This document shows positions 1-11,194 of a DNA stretch of 64,000 nt, one piece after another (the stretch's first letter is position 1; each line of letters begins with the position of its first letter). This DNA comes from Atherinomorus stipes (lineage: Eukaryota; Chordata; Actinopteri; Atheriniformes; Atherinidae). The DNA lies in assembly GCA_023101725.1 (NCBI GenBank), contig JALJCO010010235.1, positions 496,001 through 560,000 on the forward strand. Direction: 5' to 3'. The notes under the pieces were generated by a model, which was given only the letters and a program-made list of their open reading frames with translations, had not been told where the DNA came from and made no database searches. Both the position numbers and the translations under genes were made by a program.

Positions 1-150
1 ATAGAACGTACAGGACTGGAAAAACCTCTTCCAATGAAATGAATTTCATTGTATGGGGTTTCAAATGGCCCGCACTGATTGATTGAGTGATTCTTATGTC
101 CATCAAATTCGACTGTTGTTTGTTGCGCACCCACCATCCTCACGCAGGCG
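1..150 (+). repeat. Dispersed repeat, copy 1 (also at 5730-5880)
   Basis: The window starts inside a repeat. ACAGGACTGGAAAAACC, ATGAATTTCATTG, GATTGATTGA and TATGTCCATCAAA recur in the same order at about 5736-5845. The left edge is cut by the window, so its class cannot be told. Confidence 0.6.
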
Positions 151-250
151 TGCGCACACTCGCGACTCGCCGTAAGCATCTCACAGTGCAGACGAACCAA
201 GACCAACATGGCTGCTCGCTGCTCCTAACTATGCCGCTGTTTGCTCTTAA

Positions 251-2410
251 AAAGGAAAAAAGGATGTGGATTAAGTCATTGGTGTTTGCAGTGAAGATGT
301 TTTACACCACAGAAGAAGTTGGAGGTGAGATAATTATCACTTTTAGGAAACGTGGTTCCTCAGTTGTTTACTGGGAAGCTAACAAGCTAGCCACTCGGCT
401 GTTCGCGGTTATGTTCGCCGACAATCATCCACGCACGCATTCCTGTGCCCTGGAGGCGTGGTTTCAGGGGGGTGTATATTTTTTCAAATGTAGCTTGTTT
501 GAACTGAGAGTGAACACAGCAGAGCGAGTCAATATCAGAATAACTTTTCTGGCTGGAAGGAGCTTTGAGAAAAGACAGGATGCAGATAAATGCTGAATTG
601 TCCTTCATCAGGTGGTACTGAGAGTCCTGTTTCCACAAACATGTTAAGCACAGCTTGGAACACAATTTATTATGTTTCCACAGGCAAAAACTGGGGAAGA
701 TGCCAAAATATCCAGCCCAACCCAACCTACTTTTACTCATCCGACTCTAAAGGGTGGAGCTTGACACACTGCAATCCATTGATTGGGCGAAAGAATAGTC
801 ACTTCCCATGTGACTCGGCAATAAGAACAAAGCAGTTTGAATAAGCCGAGGATTTTATTGTTGCTGAAAACTTCCCTCCTTTGCATCTTACTCTTTTTCA
901 CTGTAATTCAAGAAAGACGTCGAGCCATTTCATAGCTGACGCATCTATCCCTATCCGGCTAATATCCCACCTAGAAAAGGGTCCAGTTGGCATATGAAGT
1001 GCAACACAGATCAGGGTTTATATATTAACTGGAAACAGGGATGAAGCATGAAAATCTGCCAAATTTCTGTTGTGTTGCCTTAAAATTCCGTAAGAAACGA
1101 AAATACATTATTCACGTAACAATGACAAGCAAAAATCTATTCCAGCTGCCTGTTGATGGGGGGCAGTGTAGTCCTGTGTATGTCTGACCACCAGTAAGTA
1201 TTAAGTTGCCTGTACCTCCTTTACCCTGTTCAAGATCACTGGAAGCCATCCCAGATCGCACAGGCTGATAGGCTGATGCACAGTCCCTCACAGGGTACAT
1301 AGACAGATGTATGCTCATACTCATACCCACTGTGGGAGGAAACCGGAGAACCTTAAAAAGACACACAGGCAACATGGAGACAGCTTCCCAGCAAAGTTGC
1401 TGCACTTGATTGTTACATGTTTAGTCATTAATATTTAACTTTGTACAGAAACTTAATGACCAATGTTCCCACTTCCTTAAACTCAATCAGACAGAGGGGG
1501 AAATAAAAGGTGTAAAATATTATCATGCGCCAAAATCACAGGCTTTAATCTCAGGATTTTTTCATTACCTTTTTGTTTTATAATTTTTTAGTCTAAATGC
1601 AGATTTTGAGATAAATTATAAGATATGAGAAGTCCCTGGAGTTGGAATTATGTTTTTCCCTACTTATAAACCATCATATTTTTTAGTATTTTAAATGTCT
1701 TTTTCATACATTTTATGGTGAATTTTTCTTTCTTTAGCCAAAATTGCAACCAAATTCTTAAAAATGTTTGTGTATTCTGAAAAGAAAGGTAATTTAAAAC
1801 AAGGTAAACTAATTTTTCTAATTTTTCTTCATTAGGACATCTTTGAATAAGAGAACAACTCAATCAACAAAAACGTCACTCATTTGCATGTTTGAGCATT
1901 CTGTGTTACCAGGACAGAGTACTTGATTCTGTTCACGTGTGCACATTAACAGAGAGATAATATTCACAGTGGACCATTCGGCCTTTTGGGAAAACAGACA
2001 CCAGTCTTTCTCTTCATTCAGACTCTCAGGAAGTAACTCAAAACCACAGAGTGCATCAGAGATAGGAAGCGGATGGGATGGCAGCAAGAGGTGCAGGAAG
2101 GAGTTTCAAAGAGCAAAACGTCAGATCTTCAAAGTTGTTCTGTTGTATGAGATTCAACAATGTCATGGTGATATGAAGGAAGTTTCTCCCTGAACGACGC
2201 AGATGAAAAGGGAATGCCTTGCTCAGACGCTTTTTTTTTCCTTGAGAATGAAATATGAAATCATTAAAATATACATGGAGTTGAAACGGTTAGCATATAA
2301 GTGGAATCTGACATGAAGGTGTGGAGAGTCAGAGGAAGGTGAAATAAAATGTTGGTGAGTCATTATCTCTTAGATTAACTAAATGCAAAGCAGGCAGTTC
2401 CAGTATAACG
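251..2410. other. No gene recognised
   Basis: Short open frames here overlap on both strands, have no family resemblance and no splice structure. No further repeat boundary was resolved. Confidence 0.6.
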
Positions 2411-3676
2411 TATAGACCCCTCTCAGTCACGTGACTATTCGGTCACGCAGCCATCCTGGGTGGCAAAAAGCTAGCCTGGACCACTGTAGCACTCAGTAAT
2501 GACCATAAACTTGCTGTGAGCTGTTTCATTAATGACGGTTCTACATGACTTTATACTTTTTAAGCCAATTCAGCTTTTATGTGGGAGCTCAGAAAGCTTT
2601 CATAAATTTGCACTTGTTGGTGCTCAAGACGTTACGATTTTTCCAAAATCCTGATTTACAAACCTCCAGAACTGCCACCAGACGGAGATGTTGCTGCCTG
2701 ATTAGCTTAGCATGACATTTACAACCTCATCCATTGACAGTCGCACTTCACAGGAGCAGAAATAAAAAATTACAAGTTGTGAGAAGCTTCTTAATATCTG
2801 GTGCTGGATGGTATCGGACCTTCAGCTGTGGAAAGTTTCCCAAACAAAGTATTTCCTCTTCATGTCAGAAATGAAAACAGTAGACCCAGATAACGTTAAC
2901 AGCATGTAAACATTATGGACGTCTCTACATTATGAGTTAACATTACAATAACTGAGAGAAAACACTGCTGTTTTATGACGGTTTAGTTTATTGACACCAC
3001 AAAGGAAAGTCAGAGAACTGAAAACTCCTGTTAGCTTGATGTCTTGTTGCAAACATTTCCAAATCATCATTTTGCCTTCTTTTATCTAGATCGCAGACAA
3101 ACACGAAGATGGACGGGAAATAAGCTGGGGACAACGGGGTGTCTCATGTTTACCTGAAGGAAGACAGAAAAATCCTCCATCGGACGTCTGTTTGTCTCTG
3201 AACAACAGACAAACGTTAAGCATCTGGTCACAAAAACGTTAAAACAACTGCAGTTTGCTGCATTTTAGCCATATTGTCATTATTTTTATGTAGATAAATA
3301 TCATCAAACTTAGACCAGCTCACCAAAAACAGAATCAGCAGGAAACTCACCACCGACAACAGTGCTGCTACTGGCTGCTGCAGCCGAGATCTCCCATGGT
3401 TTTCAGTTAAATTTATCACGTTTTATGGTAGCATCCCATTTAACTTGTCAATCAGGGTCAGCAGGCGGCCTGGAAAATGAAATCCCATCCTGGAATGTCG
3501 ATCGCCGCATCCAAAGACAAAGCACGAAGGTACCAGTATTTTTTATCGAGTTCAAATGCTGCTGCAGCAGCCGAGCCCGCAGCAGTAAACCTGCCATGTT
3601 GATCTTTTTGCCGCCCACATACGTCGCCAACGTGACTGTCACGTGATCAGCAACGACATGTGAGAAGGGTCTATAG
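2411..3676. mobile_element. Inverted-repeat element with TATAGACC ends
   Basis: The left end TATAGACCCCTCTCA and the right end TGAGAAGGGTCTATA are inverted copies. Both termini also carry GTCACGTGA-type motifs and GGCAAAAAG/CTTTTTGCC in the same order from the end. The interior (about 1.2 kb) has no convincing open frame. The class is uncertain and no clean target duplication was found. Confidence 0.6.
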
Positions 3677-5175
3677 CCATTTATTCTCAAAGTGGGGTCC
3701 TCAGATCCCTGGGGTCTGCAGGCCACAGCTCAGGGGCTGTGAACACAGTGGATACATGTTTATATCCATCCACTTCAACAAGAGACAACGAGTTGTCTTA
3801 AAGATCAGACAAGAACAACTGCTGGGATGATCTAGTTAGGGGACGTCGAAAGTATTAAGCACGTAACTCATGAAAGTTTCTGGCCCTCCCTCTCTGCTGA
3901 GGCCATGCAAATATGATTTCCTTTCCCACCACTGACCTGTCCGAGCAATCATTTGACTGCAATAAAAATTAAATACGGAGTGTGTTTAAATGAGGAGGAT
4001 CTGAGTTTGTCATCCATCACACCAAGAAGAGATAAAACAGCCTTCATCCTTCTCATTCATTCAGTAAGTTCTTGGTGTGAGTCCTTTATGATGCAAATAC
4101 TATTGACAAGGCTTTATCATATCCATTGTCCTTTTTATTTTGTTCTGTTTTTGCCTATAATTTGCCAGAGAGGTAATGATGTCGTGATCTTAAAGTTTAA
4201 TCCTTTCAATAAGATTTACAGTTTTTTTGAACTGGGTTCATTTGGACTTTCCCAGTCCTGCTATTTGTCATTTTCCTGAAACTTTTAAGATGAAAATAAA
4301 TGCAGTGAGGTGAAGTTTTGATTAAAAAATGACCCTGTTTAAAGGACTCAAATGCAGTTTGTACAAGTTCATTTTATATTAAGTTAAAAAGTTTTAAAAA
4401 TATGTAATAATTCCTATAAACTAGTGTAAATGGCAGTAAATATGTTTTGATTGACGTGAGGATTATTACGGGGGGTCCCTAGCCTCAAAAAGTTTGAGAA
4501 CTCTGTATATAAATCTGTTTTACTTTAAATTTGACCCTCCACTCAGGCTATAACTCAGAACCAGCATATCCATGGTAACAGCAACATTAGCCAGTTTTTC
4601 ATTAAGCTATCATTTGCATACCAAAAATATCCATTTTTTCCCTTCTGATTGAAAAGATAAAATAAGCATACAACTGTCCTTATTTTGCCCAGTTTCATCC
4701 GTCTTCCCCTCCTGGCTGCTCTCTTGTCACTTTTGGCTTTGTGAGCTGCTGTCACTGCACAGGCAAGCATGCAGCATCGGTGGGAGAAATCCAGTAGAGA
4801 CATCAGTGTTGACTCATTTACTCCCTGAAACAGATGCATTCACCTCCTGCCATATTTCTTCAGCTCCATTTCCATAGTGTGTTTATGCCTCTCTTTCAGA
4901 TGCTTTTGGAGGCAGAAATGATGTGCAAGAGTGGATCTAAGCTTATACACAACGATGCTGTAAACACTGAGTTATGGTAAACTGCCAGAGCTTCAGTTGT
5001 GCATCGTTTTTATTTTTAGGTCTGAATACTCACAGTTTAGTTAGACTGAGTTCCTGAATGTGTTTATACATCAGAGTCCAAAGGAAGTGAAGGATTTTCA
5101 GTGCCACACTTACGCAGATATTTGTTTAATGGCACGGTGGATGATGTTTTCCAGGAGCATTTTTTGCTACATCGC
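3677..5175. other. No gene recognised
   Basis: A/T-rich unique-looking sequence; the open frames of 94-108 residues look like chance. Confidence 0.6.
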
Positions 5176-5650
5176 TTAAAGGGACTAGAGGCAGGAATTT
5201 AAAAAAAAACAAACATGCATGTCCATTTTTTTAATGCTATTGGGTGATAAAGCGCTAAATACCAAAAATAACATTTCCACCCACGTTTCTCTCCGTTGCC
5301 TTGAACAGGCTGTGTGCTGCTTAATGCACTGCAATTCGGTGTCCGAATTTCCCGCGCTGCCCTACGGACGTGACGTCAAATGACGCTACATCCGCAGTTT
5401 TGATACAGGAGGAGGCCAGTCGCGATAAATTCAAACACTGTAAGTGATAGTTATGGATTCTTCTGCCGTCAGCAAACAATCCAGATCAACTGAAAGACAC
5501 TAAAAAGTGTAACTATGAAGAAAAAGATTAGTAAACAACATTATAGCATCAGTTTGTGCACGCTCCCATGACGGCTTGGCTCGTGGCTGCAGTTACCTGA
5601 AGAACCAGTCGCGAGTTTAGTTTCTTAATCTTGCCTCAAGTCCCTTTAAA
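5176..5650. mobile_element. Fold-back MITE with TTAAAGGGAC ends
   Basis: The left end CTTAAAGGGACTAGAGGCAG mirrors the right end CTTGCCTCAAGTCCCTTTAA. The interior is non-coding. It belongs to the common class of short inverted-repeat elements in fish DNA. Confidence 0.65.
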
Positions 5651-5729
5651 GTCTTCTTCACACTCAGATTGCAGAAAATTAATTAAATGTTCTGACACAA
5701 AAATGTAAAAAAATCAATCACCTGTGGAA

Positions 5730-5880
5730 CAGACAGGACTGGAAAAACCCCTTCCAACAACATGAATTTCATTGGATGGGGTTGCGAACGGCCCGTGCTG
5801 ATTGATTGAATGATTGATTGAATATTATGTCCATCAAACTCGACTGCCTAGTCGAGCCCCCACCCTCCTTGCGCAGACAT
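5730..5880 (+). repeat. Dispersed repeat, copy 2 (also at 1-150)
   Basis: This is the direct-orientation copy of the repeat at the window start, with scattered substitutions. It sits between the MITE at 5176-5650 and the hairpin at 5887-6178. Confidence 0.6.
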
Positions 5881-5886
5881 CATGTG

Positions 5887-6178
5887 CAGCAAAACAACTT
5901 CATTTCATCAATGCTTTAAAGTAGAAAGAACGAACAAATGAGTACTATTGTCTCGTGAGTTCAGAGTTTCGCAAATTGTGTTTTTGTTGTTGTCTGGGCA
6001 GCGAGCTGCTCTTCTCAGCTGAACTATGGAAGCGCATCGTGAACGTGCGGCCCCGAAAAATGTCTAGAAGTACCTGATAACTACCAGAAAGCTAAATCTG
6101 GACGCACGGGACAATAGTACTTGTTCGTTTGTTCATTCTACTTAAAGTATTGGCGAAATTCAAGGAGTTTTGCTGCAG
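5887..6178. repeat. Long hairpin, diverged fold-back repeat
   Basis: An arm beginning GCAGCAAAAC at 5887 and running to about 5970 is the inverted copy of 6085-6178, which ends in GTTTTGCTGC. Shared blocks include AGTACTATTGTC and its complement. The sequence just to the right (6160-6365) is a diverged copy of 23990-24165, so this belongs to the same fold-back family as 23200-24167. Confidence 0.65.
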
Positions 6179-6690
6179 ATAATGCCTTCTAGTGACTGCT
6201 CCGTCTCCGCTATTTTACTGGATGTACACCGAAGGGCGACTCAGCCTAATATCTTCAGAAGGAGTCAAAGTGATCCAGAAATTTTACCAGTGAGTAAATA
6301 CACATATATACTCCTAGAAATAAGGTCCAGGTGGGGAAAAAAACAAATTTATCCTTTAATTTAGTTATTAGTCAATGTTTAAATAAATGCATTTTTTCCA
6401 TCAGCGAGAATAACACATTCCATTAAAAACACAGATATGGTAAACTAACAATAAAGCCATAGTTAGAAGAACAATAATCAATAATTGTAGTCACTAAACT
6501 GCAATCAAATATAGAGCAAAATGTCAACAACAGACAATAAGCAGTCGTCACACTTGATAATACATATTGTAACTTTCCCTTGCAACAACAGCTGGAGATG
6601 TAATGATACTTATGCTATAAAGACAGAATTAAATCAACTGTGAATTCAAAAGTGCAGTATATGTGTTGCCTTAAATTTGAATTTAAACTA

Positions 6691-7720
6691 CACTATATTC
6701 CCAAAAGTATTTGCTCACCTGCCTTGACCCACATATGAGCTTAAGTGACATCCCATTCCTAATCCATAGAGTTCAGTGGTCCACCTTTACAGCTAGAACA
6801 GCTTAAACTCTTCTGGGAAGGCTGTCCACAAGGTTTAGGAGTGTGCTTATGGGAATTTTTGACCATTCTTCCAGAAGTGTATTTGTGAGGTCACACACTG
6901 ATGTTGGACAAGAAGGCCTGGCTCTCAGTCTACGCTCTGATTCATCCCAAAGGTGTTCTGTCGGGTTGAGGTCAGGACTCCGTGCCGGCCAGTCCAGTTC
7001 CTCCACACCACACTCTGCCATCCATGTTTTTATGGACTTTGCTTCAAAGTTCAGAGCATTCAGAGTTCCTTTCACTGGAACTGAAGGGCCAAGCCCAGCA
7101 CCTGAAAAACAACCCCACACCATAATCCCTCCTCCACCAAACTTTACACTTGGCACAATGCAGTCAGACAAGTATGGTTCTCCTGGCAACCGCCAAATCC
7201 AGACTCCTCCATCAGATTGCCAGATGGAGAAGTGTGATTCACCACTCCAGGGAACGCCTCCACTCCTCCAGAGTCCAGTGCCGGCTGCTTTACACCACAG
7301 CATCCAACACTTTGCGTTGCACTTGGTGATGTATGGATGGATGCAGCTGCTCCACCATGGAAACCCATTCCTCTGCACACTGTTCTTGAGCTGATCTGAA
7401 GGCCACATGAAGTTTGGAGGTCTGTAGTGATTGACTCTGCAGAAAGTTGGCGACCTCTTCGCACTATGCACTTCAGCATCTACTGATATTTAGGAGTGAG
7501 GAAGTTTCACGACTGGATTTGTTGCACAGGTGGCATCCTATCACAGTTCCATGCTGGAATTCACTGAGCTCCTGAGGGCGACACATTATTTCCCAACTGT
7601 TTGTAAAAACAGTCTGCATGCATAGGTGCTTAATTTTGTACACTTATGGCCATGAAAGAAACTGGAACACCTGATTCTGATCATTTAAATGGGTGAGCAA
7701 ATACTTTTGGCAATATAGTG
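6691..7720 (-). mobile_element. Degenerate Tc1/mariner-type transposon with broken transposase
   Basis: The element is 1030 bp, flanked by TA on both sides (6689-6690, 7721-7722), with inverted ends CACTATATTCCCAAAAGTAT and its near-complement at the right. The minus strand encodes the remains of a Tc1-type transposase: [35 protein letters not shown], then [17 protein letters not shown] and ERRLRARPS. Compared with Tc1 transposases it is broken in at least two ways. The N-terminal part is in another frame (7144-7479 against 6803-7471). The stretch that carries the second catalytic aspartate, between VKGTLNA and SIKTWM, is missing. It is also shorter than intact relatives, so it should be immobile without help. 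Confidence 0.88.
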
Positions 7721-7722
7721 TA

Positions 7723-9929
7723 TGTTTTCAGCGCTCTTTTTACCCAATGTTCAGTTTTTTATCCAGAATGCCAGAAGAGATGTTGTTTCAAACATACATT
7801 TTTAGTCTGCTGTGATTTTAGAAAAGCTGACAATCCACCACTTTGAACACTAATAAATGGGCCAAAAATCAATTCCTTGTATTTCTCGGTCCATCAGCAG
7901 TGAGAAAGCAACAGTTAAATTATGCTGACGGTAAAGCAGGTAATTGCTCATTTGCCCTAAAGATGTGGGTTGTCAGATGATGCGAGAAGTCAAGCGTCAT
8001 TTGCAGAGCATTTAGATGCTTTTATCTAAACAGACTAAAAGAGAGACAAACATTAGTAGGCAGTGAAGGGTTCAGAATATTTCTGAAGATATTTTAACAT
8101 GTGACCTGTGGAAGAAAACCTCCTACAGTAAATGACTTCCACCGCTATTATCTACTATTATATTTAGTTAGTTAGTTAGTTTAACCGTCTGCGGTCTGTT
8201 CATTTGGAGCATCTGTGTCTGTCTCTCGTCTTTTTGTCGGCTCTAACTCAACATATTGAATCAGTTTGTCAGGGAGGGAGATCACTCTGACTGTTCAGCT
8301 GTTCAACACCGTGAATGAATACTGTAATGCCCTAATGTGACGTGACCTGCATTATTTCGTTTGCGAGAAGCTAAAATGCGTAATGAAAGCATACATGTAG
8401 AAAACAATCCATATGATGTGTTCATTCAACGTCAACAGCAGTTTTTTTGTTTGTTTGTTTCTTTTTTATCTAAAGAAATTCTTTAAAATATGTTTTCTCA
8501 CTGCTAGTTTGGATATTGGGCAGGTCATTTTATGGGACTTCTGGGAGGCCTGAAAAGTTCAAAATCATGAAAACTCGGTTGATTTGGTTAGTTTGAAACG
8601 TAAAGGAAACAGGTAGCTCCACTGCCTTTTTCTTCTTTCTTCAATAACTGTTTTTTTAGATGCAGGAGAACAGAAGCATGCAGAGAAGAACAGAGAGCAG
8701 ATAGTACAGAGTCAAATGCTTTTTTCTTTTTACCATAGCAGAGTAAATACCCAGTGAAAGGGGAATCAAAGAAATGTCTTCAAACAATGGCACGACTATT
8801 TGTTTTAAATGTGTGTGCTGCTTGCTCCTGTGTGTCTGTGTGCACAGAAGAAAAGAGTGATTTTGATGAATGCGTCCTGACGGATGGTGTAACCCCCCTA
8901 AGCCTGCCTCCTCATACTCTCCAGCTCTCCTGTCATGGCCGAATATCGAGGTCAAACCACCTCTCATATCTGCTCTGCACTGCAAGGACACAGCGCAGAG
9001 AGATTGTCAACAGCATGCCTGCAGGGAAGGCTGCTGTTTTAGCATTTTTCACTCATTTAGTCAATGATTTCTGGGGGAAAAAAGAAAAAGGCTCAGAAAT
9101 ATCTCTAAGCTTGATCTTAGGTTTGACTTCATTGTTTCACATGAAGTAAATTAGTTGCAGCTCTATGTGAAATGTTTTATCCTTAGATATGAAGAAAGAA
9201 CTTTCTCCTTTCAGTCTCACCGGCATAATAAGCCAAGACTTGTTGAAGGGAGCCAGTTCTTCACCTGTGATCAAGAGTTCAATCGGAGCTGAGGATTTGT
9301 TCCTGAGATATTTCAGTTCAGACAAACTCTGCTCGGCTCTGCTGAGCACTTCCCCCCATCCTCCCATGTCTTTCATCTTCTGGGAGGAACACTGATCATT
9401 AGGATGGAGGTGAAAACAGGGCTTCAGATACCAGGTTTTCTTCTTAAAGACATTTTGTCTCTCAATTGTGGAAAACTGACACGCTTGCATCTAAGTTCCA
9501 GGTTCCAGTTCTGTCACTAAATTGCTATGTCCGCGTCATATAATAAGGTTTTTGAGATATTTTCAGGTTTTCTCATATGTAGCTTTAAAAATGTATGTGG
9601 CTAAACGAAATCTGCATCTACAGTATTTTTATTTCTTCAGTATTTCTTGTTCTCTTGCATATTGCTCCCCAAAATATCAACTTGTATATTGGTGTTTTCA
9701 GCTCAAAGGATTTGATTCAGTATATAAACTATGATGTCAAACATTATAATGTATAATCTGGTTTTATTCTATTTAAGGATATATTCTAAAGATGGATATG
9801 AATAGTGTTTGTGTATCCTTGTGTGTGTTTGTGTATGTTAACACTTATGACCACACAATAGGTGTGAATGTGAGTATACATATGTGTTTATGTGCATATA
9901 TTAGTGTTTGTGTGTTTCTTTTCTATTTA
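7723..9929. other. No gene recognised
   Basis: A cysteine-rich open frame at 8754-9149 is overlapped by an equal one on the other strand and resembles nothing I know. Two short GTTAG and TTTG runs (about 8165 and 8445) are the only repeats seen. A TG-rich stretch lies at 9805-9920. Confidence 0.6.
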
Positions 9930-10005
9930 GCTATTTTTATATTTCTGTGAAGGACTTTGTGTCATTTTTAGCGTGCTATATAAATAAACTTGAACTTGAA
10001 TAATA
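9930..10005 (+). repeat. 3' tail of a dispersed fish retroelement-like repeat
   Basis: GTGCTATATAAATAAACTTG followed by AACTTGAA is the kind of 3' end seen on many teleost LINE/SINE copies. Only the tail is recognisable. Confidence 0.4.
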
Positions 10006-10262
10006 CTTCAAGGAAGGTTCAAATTACATAAAGCATGTTTTAAACCTAAGTACATCATAAAATCCAATACGTCCAGTTATTAAAACATCAGTCTTACTAG
10101 AGATAAATTGGCTTCATCAAAATATTTTGTTGCATAGTTAATTATAACTTTGTAGGTTTTTTTTAGTTTCAAGTCCATTTTGCTCATTGCATCTCTGTTC
10201 TCCAACGTATACTGGATGTTAACTGCAGCAATTTGATAAGAGTACTTCCTGAAAGTTACATA

Positions 10263-10672
10263 CAGTCGTCCTCGAAATTATTCATACCCTCAAATTAAAG
10301 AAGGAAAAAAATCATCTGCCACTGAAATAAGATGAAACTGACAAAAGTGATGATAAATAAAAATTCTCTGAAAATCATGACATTGATTTGAATTGTGGTT
10401 TAAAATAAATATTAAAAACAAACAATAAACACTTGTTGACAGGTATGTTGGTCCACTTTTCATGGGAAAGATACTCTTTCTTGTCTAGGACAACTTTGTT
10501 GGTTTTATTATTATTATTATTTCCAAGCACAATTCAAATCAATGTTTCATTTCACTAAATTATAATTTTGTAAATTTTTATTTATTATTAGTGTCTTTAG
10601 TTTCTTGTTATCTGAATAACTATTGTAAATTGTAGCCTTTTCATTAATTCCAGGGAATAATTTTGACTATTG
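10263..10672. mobile_element. Fold-back MITE, Tc1-like, related to 33574-34041
   Basis: The left end CAGTCGTCCTCGAAATTATT is the inverted, diverged copy of the right end AATAATTTTGACTATTG. The interior shares GAATTGTGGTTTAAAA-type and AAATATTAAAAACAAA blocks with the element at 33574-34041. TA precedes the left end at 10261-10262. Confidence 0.6.
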
Positions 10673-10719
10673 ATATTTTTATACTTTCATACATTATATT
10701 ACTACAGAAGCATGTTTAT

Positions 10720-11186
10720 TAGGGATGGGCGATATGGACTAAAAAATGTATCAGGATCATTTCTCTTATTTATCACGGTAACGATAAGTGACGATAAAAA
10801 CTACCAGCAAAATATTTTGTGTTATAAATCTGTTGCTAAATTCTGTCTTGAAAGCCCTACAAAATACTAGAAGCCACTAAACTATATCAATTAAGTTCAA
10901 GTAGTGCACCCGTATTGCAAAATTGTAGTGACACCAATCAAACAAGTCGGAAATATGAGACCAAATTCCACATTTACTAAATGTGGAATTTGGTATATAT
11001 ATATATATAGTATTCAAACGATGCAAACAGCAAAACTAACTTTGCTTATTAAAAAAACAAAGTAGTGCAACTGCAAACACAACCTGATAAATTGTCATAT
11101 CACGATAAAAACGATAAATTCAAATTGTTATTGTGGGGAATTTCTTTGACGATATATCGCACACGATAAAATATCGCCCATCCCTA
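10720..11186. mobile_element. hAT-type MITE with 8-bp target duplication
   Basis: The ends TAGGGATGGGCGATAT and ATATCGCCCATCCCTA are perfect inverted copies. The flanks are identical 8-bp duplications ATGTTTAT (10712-10719 and 11187-11194). The interior is non-coding and A/T-rich and includes a short AT run. Confidence 0.9.
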
Positions 11187-11194
11187 ATGTTTAT

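Noticed and set aside
87..596. 169-codon frame near the window start
   Set aside because: It begins inside a dispersed repeat and shows no domain; a frame on the other strand overlaps it.
8754..9149. 131-codon cysteine-rich frame that could be a small secreted protein
   Set aside because: No convincing signal peptide or splice context, no family resemblance, and a comparable frame exists on the opposite strand.
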